A stretch of DNA of 13,494 bases from positions 1-13,494 of the forward strand of contig JANNRP010000450.1 in the NCBI GenBank assembly GCA_031401535.1. Reading direction: 5' to 3'. Position numbers and translations under genes: made by a program. This document shows positions 7,424-13,494 of this stretch, in pieces; position 1 is the first letter of the stretch; each line of letters opens with the position of its first letter. This DNA comes from JAKFWF01 sp031401535. GTDB lineage: Bacteria; Pseudomonadota; Alphaproteobacteria; Rhizobiales; Hyphomicrobiaceae. Under the pieces are notes generated by a model. The model searched no databases and was not told where the DNA came from. It was given only the letters and a program-made list of their open reading frames with translations.

Positions 7424-8236
7424 TCAAGCTGACCAGGTCTGACCGCCGCCATCGACCCGCACGACTTGACCTGATACGAATGCACCCATGGGCCCCGCAA
7501 AGAACTCGACAACGCGCGCCACTTCGTCGATCGTCGCAATGCGATCAAGCGTCCCACCCTCCGCCAGCCGCCCTGGATCCACAACGCGGGTGGCGAGAAA
7601 GCGCTCGCTGCGCGTATCGCCCGGTGCGATGGTGTTGACCGTGACGTCATAGGCGCGCATCTGGTCGGCGAGACAGCGCGTGAAATGCAAGGCGCCTGCC
7701 TTCGCTGTAGCATAGATCGAGGCATCGGTGCGGCCCTTGAAGGCTGCCACCGAACCAATGGTAATGATGCGACCGCGCCGTCGCTCCATCATGCCGCGCG
7801 CCACCTGCTGACAGACGAAGATTGTACTGAGAAGATTGCGGTCAATCACGGCGCGCACATCATCCGGCTTGATGTTGACCACGTCGTTCGGCGTCGGCTT
7901 GCCACCGGTTGCGGCGATGTCGCCACCGGCATTGTGCACTAGGATGTCGATAGGGCCCAGTTCCGCGTTGACCGTGCTTATCGTGCGCTGGATGTCGTCC
8001 AGCACCGTCATGTCGCCAAGGATCTTCACCGTGCGCACGCCGTAGTCTTGCGCGATTGCCTGGGCAACATCGGTCAGCGTTACACTGCCGCCATACTCGG
8101 AGGGGCCATGCTCACGCATGCCATGCACCGCGATATGACAACCCAACGCTGCCAGCCGTTCGGCGAATGCGCGGCCAAGTCCGCGGCCAGCCCCTGTAAC
8201 GAGCGCCACCCGGCCTTCGAGCAAGCGATGGGACAT
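7424..8236 (-). CDS. SDR-family (FabG-like) oxidoreductase
   Basis: This is a 270-residue classical short-chain dehydrogenase. The cofactor motif is TGAGRGLG (14-21) and HNAGG spans 101-105. The catalytic tetrad is N134, S162, Y175 and K179 (YATAK). IAPGDTRSERF (203-213) and the C-terminal GQVVRVDGGG (256-265) fit the FabG-like subgroup. It would oxidise an alcohol or reduce a ketone with NAD(P). R41 after strand 2, with no acidic residue at the end of that strand, hints at NADP(H) preference, by inference. The stretch 41-62 is longer than usual and glycine/serine rich. AAGGAGG (8242-8248) is 5 bases upstream of the ATG. It starts 24 bp after the RpiR gene and belongs to the same operon. A biosynthetic FabG role is unlikely given the catabolic setting. 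The physiological substrate is unknown. Confidence 0.93.
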   Translation of the reverse strand: MSHRLLEGRVALVTGAGRGLGRAFAERLAALGCHIAVHGMREHGPSEYGGSVTLTDVAQAIAQDYGVRTVKILGDMTVLDDIQRTISTVNAELGPIDILVHNAGGDIAATGGKPTPNDVVNIKPDDVRAVIDRNLLSTIFVCQQVARGMMERRRGRIITIGSVAAFKGRTDASIYATAKAGALHFTRCLADQMRAYDVTVNTIAPGDTRSERFLATRVVDPGRLAEGGTLDRIATIDEVARVVEFFAGPMGAFVSGQVVRVDGGGQTWSA

Positions 8237-8260
8237 GACTGCCTCCTTCGGGGTTTGCGC

Positions 8261-9103
8261 TCAATCGCGCGTCAGCGTCAGTCCGACCGCTAAACTCTGC
8301 ACAAGGCACATCGGTGCGACCATCGTTCGTAATGCTGCCTCTGGCGTGTCCGGAATTTCGAACACAACCCGCGCACCTTCGACGATCGGGCTGAGCGGAC
8401 TATCGGTGATCGATACGGCCGGTACGTCGCGTGAGGTCAGTTCGGCAAAAAATCGGACAGTGTCGGCTTTGTAGGTCTTGAAGCTGATGGCGATCAGTGC
8501 GTCTTGCGGCGTTGCCGAACTGGCTTGCTCGGCTAGTGCTCCGCCAAGCCCATCGAGAAGCACGATCCGGCGCCCGAGCTTGCGCAGCACATACGTGAGA
8601 TGTGTGGCGACTGGGAAGGAGCCGCCCAATCCCAGCACGTAGATCACGTTGGCTCGATCGAGCATGGCGATGGCGGATGCAAGATCCGTTTCCTTGACGA
8701 CGTCCTGGAGATTCTCCAACGACGCGATGCCTTCCGACGCGAACCGATTCAACACGGCTCCCGGCGCTTTCGTGTCGCGAAAACGCCCGTCGCGCTTGAG
8801 GCCGGTGATGCGTTCGGTATAGCTCGGCGTGACGCTGGCGACGAGCCGCGAGCGGAATGCCTGCTGCATTTCCGTGAAACCGCCATAGCCCAATGCGCGG
8901 GCGAAACGGACGATCGCCGAAGGCTGCACCTTTGCCCGCAGCGCGACCTCCGCGACCGTGCCGAGCGCCATGTCCGTCGGATGATCCAGAGCGAATTCGG
9001 CGATCACTTTCAAGCGGTCGGAGAAGCCTGGATGGCGCTGCGCTATCTCAGCACGCAGCGCTTCGTAGGTCTCGTTGTCTCGCCGCTGGGTCTTGCCGGT
9101 CAT
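8261..9103 (-). CDS. RpiR/MurR-family transcriptional regulator (HTH plus SIS domain)
   Basis: The product has 280 residues from the ATG at 9103. The N-terminal RpiR helix-turn-helix domain spans about 10-88, with TVAEVALRAKVQPSAIVRFARALGYGGFTE (49-78) in the canonical position. A SIS domain covers about 140-275, with VLGLGGSFPVA (156-166) and ISFKTYKADT (206-215) forming the ligand pocket that binds sugar phosphates in characterised members. The start is uncertain: an in-frame ATG at 9139 would add 12 residues, and neither has a clear ribosome site. The frame continues open to 9379 but then covers the divergent promoter region. It heads the RpiR-SDR-cupin set and faces the HAAT importer across a palindrome. 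The family often represses or activates neighbouring catabolic genes, so autoregulation plus control of the importer is likely. Confidence 0.9.
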   Translation of the reverse strand: MTGKTQRRDNETYEALRAEIAQRHPGFSDRLKVIAEFALDHPTDMALGTVAEVALRAKVQPSAIVRFARALGYGGFTEMQQAFRSRLVASVTPSYTERITGLKRDGRFRDTKAPGAVLNRFASEGIASLENLQDVVKETDLASAIAMLDRANVIYVLGLGGSFPVATHLTYVLRKLGRRIVLLDGLGGALAEQASSATPQDALIAISFKTYKADTVRFFAELTSRDVPAVSITDSPLSPIVEGARVVFEIPDTPEAALRTMVAPMCLVQSLAVGLTLTRD

Positions 9104-9174
9104 TTGCGTGGCTCGTGGGCATGGTTTGGTTGCGAACATCGTTGATGACTCATTTATTTCACTTTCCAAATTGA

Positions 9175-9192
9175 ATAGAATGTTTATTCTAT
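9175..9192. promoter_or_regulatory. Operator-like palindrome, probable RpiR binding site
   Basis: A perfect inverted repeat, ATAGAAT-GTTT-ATTCTAT (7-bp arms, 4-bp centre), lies midway between the divergent RpiR and HAAT importer genes. AT-rich sequence surrounds it in an otherwise GC-rich window. Its core reads GAA-N6-TTC, similar in geometry to sites I recall for RpiR regulators of inositol use. Each strand of the palindrome contains TAGAAT, a 5 of 6 match to a -10 box, so bound protein would sit on both promoters. Confidence 0.65.
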
Positions 9193-9216
9193 CACCCAAG
9201 AACGAGCTGACGTCAA
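9186..9216 (-). promoter_or_regulatory. Candidate promoter of the rpiR-SDR-cupin operon
   Basis: On the minus strand TTGACG (9216-9211) precedes TAGAAT (9191-9186) with a 19-bp spacer, slightly long for sigma-70. The -10 box lies inside the palindrome, which suggests repression by steric block. The mirrored plus-strand TAGAAT (9177-9182) has only a poor -35 match, so that direction may need activation or another factor. Confidence 0.4.
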
Positions 9217-9237
9217 ATGATCGAACAGCCATTTCAT

Positions 9238-9244
9238 AAGGAGG
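9238..9244 (+). promoter_or_regulatory. Strong ribosome binding site deciding the start of the HAAT binding protein
   Basis: AAGGAGG lies 5 bases ahead of ATG 9250. It rules in favour of this start over the in-frame ATG at 9217, which would place the same sequence inside the gene. Confidence 0.85.
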
Positions 9245-9249
9245 AAACG

Positions 9250-10560
9250 ATGAAGAATCCCAGCAAAACCACATCTGGACTGACACGACGCAAAATTCTG
9301 AAAGGTGGCCTGGTAACTGCCGCAGCAAGTGGCACGACCACCTTCTACGGTCCCTGGCAGCACAATCGTGTATGGGCACAAGGGGCTAAGAAACCGATCA
9401 AGCTCGGCCTCACCTGTGATGCCAGCGGTCAATACGGCAACAGCGGGCAGGATGACATGCGTGGTATTCGCATGGCCATCGATGAATTCAATGCCAAGGG
9501 TGGCGTGCTCGGGCGCAAGATCGAGTGGACCACCGCGGATACCGAAACCAATCCGGCGACCGGCACGCGTGTCGCCGAGCGCTTTATCGCGCAGGAGAAT
9601 TGCGGTTTCCTGATCGGCGCTGTGCACTCTGGCGTGGCCAATGCCATCACCCAGGTCGCCAACAAGTATGGCACCATCTATTTCAACACCAACTCGTCGG
9701 CGCCCAGCGAAGCCGGCGAGAACTGCTCCCGCGTTAAATTCGTGTGGGACGGCAACGGCACCAACTTCTCCAAGGCCGCCGTGCAGAATGCCGTCGATAA
9801 GATCGGCAAGAAATGGCTATTGCTGACTAACGACTACGTGTGGGGTCACACGACATCCGCCGCGACCAAGGCAGAGGTGGAAAAGGCCGGTGGGCAGATC
9901 GTCGACAATCTGCTCATTCCGCAGAATACGCGCGATTTCACCTCCTATCTGTTGAAGGTGCAGCAGACGAAGCCAGACGTCGTGGCAATGGCGGTTGGCG
10001 GCGACGACATGAAGGCGCTGCGCCAACAAGTGAGCGCGTTGAAGCTCGACGATAAGGTGGCCTGGATCAACAACCAGCAGGATTGGCCCGACATCTGGGG
10101 CGCGGCAGACACGCTGTTCGGTGTGTTCGGCACCAACTGGTACCATCTCCTGCCGCTGCCGGGCGTTGCCGAATTCGTCAAACGCTGGCAGACGACGTAT
10201 CCGCAGTCGCCAATCCCAGTGCCGGGCAACGTTTCCTATAATGGCTACGTCGCGACGCGCGAATTGCTGCGCGCCATCGAACGTGCAGGCTCCACGAACA
10301 ATCTTGCGGTCATCAAGCAACTCGAAGGACACAAGATGCTGGCCGCCGATCGCATGCAGCATTTTGATGCCTACATCGATCCGGTGACGCATCAGGTGCA
10401 GCAAACGATTTATCTCGCCCGCCGCAACGCCAAGCCCAAGGATGCGACCGACCTGTTCGAGGTCATCAGCTGGTCAAAGCCTGAGCAAGCCCTCGATGAT
10501 GCAGCACCGGGCAAATGCAAAATGAAAGCCATGACGGACGTTCCGAGCTTCGAAACGTAA
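9250..10560 (+). CDS. HAAT-family (LivK-like) ABC transporter substrate-binding protein
   Basis: This 436-residue periplasmic binding protein belongs to the Peripla_BP_6/leucine-binding class. The N-terminus carries a near-perfect twin-arginine motif TRRKILK (12-18), a hydrophobic stretch and a probable cut after VWA (residue 43), so it is expected to be exported folded by Tat. The mature domain begins IKLGLTCDASGQYGNSGQD, then has MRGIRMAIDEFNAKGGVLGRKIE in the standard class I order. GAVHSGVANAITQVANKYG, TNDYVWGHT and QNTRDFTSYLLKVQQTKPDVV follow, as in amide, urea and branched-chain amino acid receptors. The ligand cannot be read from sequence. The high-affinity ribosome site suggests high expression, as usual for binding proteins. 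It is the first gene of the liv-type operon, divergent from the RpiR gene. Confidence 0.92.
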   Translation: MKNPSKTTSGLTRRKILKGGLVTAAASGTTTFYGPWQHNRVWAQGAKKPIKLGLTCDASGQYGNSGQDDMRGIRMAIDEFNAKGGVLGRKIEWTTADTETNPATGTRVAERFIAQENCGFLIGAVHSGVANAITQVANKYGTIYFNTNSSAPSEAGENCSRVKFVWDGNGTNFSKAAVQNAVDKIGKKWLLLTNDYVWGHTTSAATKAEVEKAGGQIVDNLLIPQNTRDFTSYLLKVQQTKPDVVAMAVGGDDMKALRQQVSALKLDDKVAWINNQQDWPDIWGAADTLFGVFGTNWYHLLPLPGVAEFVKRWQTTYPQSPIPVPGNVSYNGYVATRELLRAIERAGSTNNLAVIKQLEGHKMLAADRMQHFDAYIDPVTHQVQQTIYLARRNAKPKDATDLFEVISWSKPEQALDDAAPGKCKMKAMTDVPSFET

Positions 10561-10569
10561 CTTGAGCCG

Positions 10570-10600
10570 CGAGGCAGCGGACACGCGCGCCGCTGCCTCG
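10570..10600 (+). other. Intercistronic stem-loop between binding-protein and permease genes
   Basis: CGAGGCAGCGG (10570-10580) pairs perfectly with CCGCTGCCTCG (10590-10600): an 11-bp, almost all G-C stem with a 9-base loop. It begins 10 bases after the binding-protein stop codon. No T-run follows, so full termination is unlikely. It probably protects the upstream mRNA from 3' decay or attenuates readthrough, giving more binding protein than membrane subunits. Confidence 0.75.
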
Positions 10601-10633
10601 ACCAACGTCCGGTTGCAACGGATAAGCCCCGTC

Positions 10634-11560
10634 ATGTCATTGTTCAATCTGCTGCCGCATCTGCTGAATGGCATCGCGCTCGGATTGCTGTTTTCCCTGA
10701 TCGCGCTCGGCTTCATGCTGATCCTCGGACTGATGGAGCAGATCAATCTGGCACACGGCTCGCTGTTTGCGTTGGGTGCCTATTTTGCCTACGCCATTTG
10801 TACGCCGAAGCTGCCGCTGCCGCCCGATCTGCTGCAAGCGTGGGCCGGTGTTTCACTCGGCTGGCGGTTTGCCGTGGCTGTGGTGTTGGCGCCGGTCCTG
10901 GTTGCTCCCTTTGGTCTGGTGCTCGAGCGATTGATGCGCCGGACCTATGGGCGCGATCCTCTGTACGGACTGCTCCTGACATTTGGCATCGCAATGGTAC
11001 TGGAGGAGTTGATCCGCGTGGTGTGGGGCACGCGGGACTACACGTTACCCGTGCCGCGCGAGATGTCGGGCGGCTTCATCATGCTCGACCTGATCTGGTC
11101 GACCTACCGGTTCTGGGCAGCAGGCCTGGCAATTGCCGCCATGGCCGGTGTCTGGTTCATCGTCGAGCGCACGCGCTTTGGTGCCATGGTCAAGGCTGGA
11201 GCGCACGACAGCGAGATCGTGCAGGCACTCGGCATCGATCTGACACGGCTCAGGGTGTGGGTGTTTGTGCTTGGGACCATGCTGGCGGCATTCGCCGGCG
11301 TCATCATGGCCCCGCTCTGGGGTATCCGGCCGCACATGGGTGTCGATGCCGTGGTGCCGGCATTTCTCATCATCGTACTGGGTGGCGTCGGTAGCTTCTG
11401 GGGTGCCGCCATCGGTGGCTTGCTTGTCGGCATGGTCGTTGGTCTGTCCGGCGCCTATGCCTCCGAGTGGTCGATGCTGTCGATGTACCTGCTGCTGATC
11501 GCCGTCGTCACGTTCCGGGCGCGCGGATTGTTCGGTAAGAAGAGCATACTGGAGGCTTGA
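10634..11560 (+). CDS. Branched-chain amino acid-type ABC transporter permease, LivH-like
   Basis: This is a 308-residue polytopic membrane protein with the LivH opening LLNGIALGLLFSLIALGFML, then LMEQINLAHGSLFALGAYFAY. The cytoplasmic coupling loop ERTRFGAMVKAGAHDSEIVQALGID and the conserved LIIVLGGVGSFWGAAIGGLLVG near the C-terminus are also present. It forms the membrane channel with the LivM-like subunit. ATG at 10634 is preferred, with a weak GGATAA 8-10 bases upstream. An in-frame TTG at 10562 would add 24 residues, but its codons would include the 10570-10600 stem-loop and it has no ribosome site. It lies 73 bp after the binding-protein gene. The LivM ATG follows 1 base after its stop. 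Confidence 0.92.
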   Translation: MSLFNLLPHLLNGIALGLLFSLIALGFMLILGLMEQINLAHGSLFALGAYFAYAICTPKLPLPPDLLQAWAGVSLGWRFAVAVVLAPVLVAPFGLVLERLMRRTYGRDPLYGLLLTFGIAMVLEELIRVVWGTRDYTLPVPREMSGGFIMLDLIWSTYRFWAAGLAIAAMAGVWFIVERTRFGAMVKAGAHDSEIVQALGIDLTRLRVWVFVLGTMLAAFAGVIMAPLWGIRPHMGVDAVVPAFLIIVLGGVGSFWGAAIGGLLVGMVVGLSGAYASEWSMLSMYLLLIAVVTFRARGLFGKKSILEA

Positions 11561-11561
11561 G

Positions 11562-12569
11562 ATGGCGTCAGGTCGCACCGTGCCCACATTCACCCCGGCA
11601 ATGCTCGCGAGTTGGCTGCTGTTCGCGACGGTGCCGCTTTGGATCGAGCGGGTCGGGCTCTATCAGTATCTTGGCGTCGAGATACTCATCTTCGCGATCT
11701 ATGCGCTCGCCTACAATCTTGTGCTGGGACACGCTGGGTTGCCGTCCTTCGGGCACGGTGCTTTCTTTGGCATAGGTGCCTATGCCTTCGGGCTGGCGCA
11801 GTTCAACATCGCGCCTAATCTATGGCTCTGCCTCGGGGTTGCGGTGCTGGCGGCGGCGCTCGGTGGCGCTCTTGTGGCGATATTCATTTCCCATAGGCGC
11901 GGCATCTACTACGCGCTGATGACCATCGCGTTTGGTCAAATATTCTGGTTCATCGCTATCAAAGCCCACAGTATTACCGGCGGTGAGGATGGCCTGCTCA
12001 AGATCGAGCGCCTTCCTGTATCGCTGGGTCTCGCGTCATTCGATCTCAAACACAACGTGGCGCTCTACTACTTTGTGCTTTTGGTGTTCATGGCTGTTTC
12101 GCTGCTGTTGTGGCGGCTGGTGCATTCCCCATTCGGGCGCATCGTCAAGGCGATCAAGCAGAACGAGACGCGCGCCCGCTTCGTTGGCTACGACGTGTGG
12201 CGCTACAAGGCGGCCGTGCTGATCGCCTCCGCCAGTCTGTCGGGTTTGGCCGGCGGATTATTCTCGATGGCGCAGGCCTCGGCATTCCCGGACGTCATGA
12301 GCCTGCACTATTCGGGCTACGTCGTGATGATGACGCTGGTCGGAGGTGGCCTGATCTCGTTCTGGGGGCCGGTTATCGGTGCCGTTGTTTTCTTCCTTGC
12401 CCGTGACGTGATTGGCGCGCTGACGACCGGCTGGATGCTGTGGTTCGGTTTGTTATTCGTCGTGCTGGTGCTGTTCAAGCCTGAGGGCATTGTCGGCATC
12501 TTCAGTGGCGTGGCGACCCGCAAGGATAAGCTCGCCCCGGCACATAACCCGCAACCTCAGGCACGGTGA
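11562..12569 (+). CDS. Branched-chain amino acid-type ABC transporter permease, LivM-like
   Basis: This is a 335-residue membrane protein, the second half of the transmembrane channel. Family blocks are YNLVLGHAGLPSFGHGAFFG, the loop HSPFGRIVKAIKQNETRARFVGYDVWRYK (ATPase-coupling), LSGLAGGLF, VMMTLVGGGLISFWGPVIGA and the terminal FKPEGIVG. GGAGG (11551-11555) lies 6 bases before the ATG, within the end of the LivH gene. The last 20 residues form a charged and proline-rich cytoplasmic tail. Its stop is 3 bases before the ATPase start, so translation is coupled. Confidence 0.93.
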   Translation: MASGRTVPTFTPAMLASWLLFATVPLWIERVGLYQYLGVEILIFAIYALAYNLVLGHAGLPSFGHGAFFGIGAYAFGLAQFNIAPNLWLCLGVAVLAAALGGALVAIFISHRRGIYYALMTIAFGQIFWFIAIKAHSITGGEDGLLKIERLPVSLGLASFDLKHNVALYYFVLLVFMAVSLLLWRLVHSPFGRIVKAIKQNETRARFVGYDVWRYKAAVLIASASLSGLAGGLFSMAQASAFPDVMSLHYSGYVVMMTLVGGGLISFWGPVIGAVVFFLARDVIGALTTGWMLWFGLLFVVLVLFKPEGIVGIFSGVATRKDKLAPAHNPQPQAR

Positions 12570-12572
12570 GCC

Positions 12573-13316
12573 ATGGCACTGTTCGAGGCGAAAGAGCTGC
12601 ACTTGAGGTTTGGCGACCGGGTGGTGCTGGAGAACGTCTCGCTTGCCTTCGAGGCTGGCAAGCTGTCCGGCATCATGGGTCCGAACGGAGCTGGCAAAAC
12701 AAGCTGTTTCAATGTGCTGACCGGCCGCTATAAACCCGATCGTGGCCGTGTGCTGCTCGAGGGGCGCGATATCACCGGCAGACCGCCGCAGGAGATCGCC
12801 CGTCTGGGTGTCGCCCGATCATTCCAGCTGATGAGCCTGTTCGACGAGTTCACGGTCTTCGAGAATGTAGCAATCGCACTACCAGCGACGCGCGTGCGTG
12901 GACGCGATGCCATCGGACAGGCATACGCGGATCCGGCCCTAATCGACGAAGCACACGATATTCTAGAGAAAGTTGGCCTCGCTGACCGTGCCGATGATCC
13001 GGCCAAATCACTGTCCTATGGTGCGCGGCGGGCGCTGGAAATCGCCGTCGCACTCGCCTGCCGCCCTAAGCTGCTGTTCCTCGACGAGCCCACCGCGGGC
13101 CTTGGCAGCGATGGGCGTGCACGCCTCGCCGATCTCGTGCGCAAGCTGAAGGGTAACCTCACCATCGTCGTCATCGAGCATGACATGGAGTTTCTATTTT
13201 CCCTCGCTGATGAGATCTCGGTCATCCACTGGGGGCAGGTGATTGCGCGGGGCACACCGGCCGAGCTCAAGACCAATCCCTGGGTCGAGGCGTCCAACCT
13301 GGGGCGGCTCAACTGA
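12573..13316 (+). CDS. Branched-chain amino acid-type ABC transporter ATP-binding protein, LivG-like
   Basis: This 247-residue ATPase subunit has Walker A GPNGAGKT (36-43), Q85 in the Q-loop (RSFQLMSLF), signature LSYGARR (147-153), Walker B LLFLDEP (167-173) and switch histidine H203 in IEHDM. The LSYG form in place of LSGG, the VARSFQ stretch and the EHDMEFLFSLADEISVIHWG ending identify the LivG branch. The signature glycine is kept. At 247 residues it matches the usual length. Its TGA overlaps the next ATG by one base (TGATG), coupling it to the LivF-like partner. Confidence 0.94.
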   Translation: MALFEAKELHLRFGDRVVLENVSLAFEAGKLSGIMGPNGAGKTSCFNVLTGRYKPDRGRVLLEGRDITGRPPQEIARLGVARSFQLMSLFDEFTVFENVAIALPATRVRGRDAIGQAYADPALIDEAHDILEKVGLADRADDPAKSLSYGARRALEIAVALACRPKLLFLDEPTAGLGSDGRARLADLVRKLKGNLTIVVIEHDMEFLFSLADEISVIHWGQVIARGTPAELKTNPWVEASNLGRLN

Positions 13317-13494
13317 TGCTGGATGTTGCAGCGATCGATACCTTCTATGGCGAGACGCAGGCGCTGTTTGGCGTTTCACTCTCGATACGCGCCGGCGAGG
13401 TGCTTGCCTTGCTCGGTGCCAATGGCGCTGGAAAGACAACCGTGCTGCGCTCCATCCTGGGACTGACTCGTGCGCGCCGCGGCGATATCCGTTT
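13316..13494 (+). CDS. Branched-chain amino acid-type ABC transporter ATP-binding protein, LivF-like, cut by window edge
   Basis: The first 59 codons of a second ATPase are present: MLDVAAIDTFYGETQALFG, then VSLSIRAGEVLALLG, and Walker A GANGAGKTT (34-42). The IDTFYG opening and short N-terminus are those of LivF, normally about 235 residues, so about three quarters lies beyond 13494. It overlaps the LivG stop by one base and would complete the K-H-M-G-F order of a five-part HAAT importer. Confidence 0.9.
   Translation, partial: MLDVAAIDTFYGETQALFGVSLSIRAGEVLALLGANGAGKTTVLRSILGLTRARRGDIR

Noticed and set aside
9817..10404. Minus-strand open frame of 195 codons opposite the LivK-like gene
   Set aside because: The sense strand encodes a full-length Peripla_BP_6 protein; the antisense frame has no start signal.
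1..13494. Search for tRNA, CRISPR repeats, insertion-sequence ends, phage or defence genes
   Set aside because: No tandem spaced repeats, no transposase or integrase motifs, and almost all bases are accounted for by metabolic genes.

Overview
The window is GC-rich, densely coded bacterial DNA with Proteobacterial-style transport and catabolism genes. It has two ABC importers, each with a twin-arginine-signalled binding protein, alongside IclR and RpiR regulators. This fits a metabolically versatile soil Alpha- or Betaproteobacterium, such as the Bradyrhizobium or Burkholderiales groups. The placement is inferred from gene style, not from any marker gene. I see no tRNA, rRNA, CRISPR, insertion sequence or phage gene.

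The layout is two modules built alike, placed back to back. In module 1 (1-6778), a minus-strand pair encodes a PLP enzyme of the group II decarboxylase/sphingosine-phosphate-lyase fold and an FAD-dependent dehydrogenase of the fumarate reductase/3-ketosteroid dehydrogenase type. The dehydrogenase is open across positions 1-1731 and runs off the left edge. A 63-bp divergent region separates this pair from a plus-strand iclR-family gene, which is followed by a TauABC-type importer (binding protein, ATPase, permease).

In module 2 (6834-13494), minus-strand genes encode an RpiR regulator, a short-chain dehydrogenase and a YjlB-type cupin. A divergent region carries a perfect 7-4-7 palindrome. 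Beyond it lies a plus-strand branched-chain-amino-acid-type (HAAT) importer: binding protein, LivH, LivM, LivG, and a LivF cut off by the right edge. The modules meet tail to tail at 6779-6833.

The likely reading is that each module imports a small organic molecule, senses it or a product with its own regulator, and oxidises or cleaves it with the divergent enzymes. Neither substrate can be named from sequence. The first importer resembles the taurine importer but has no desulfonating enzyme beside it. The main unexplained non-coding elements are the operator-like palindrome at 9175-9192, a perfect 11-bp stem between the binding-protein and permease genes (10570-10600), a smaller stem-loop ahead of the FAD gene, and a possible leaderless start for the IclR gene.
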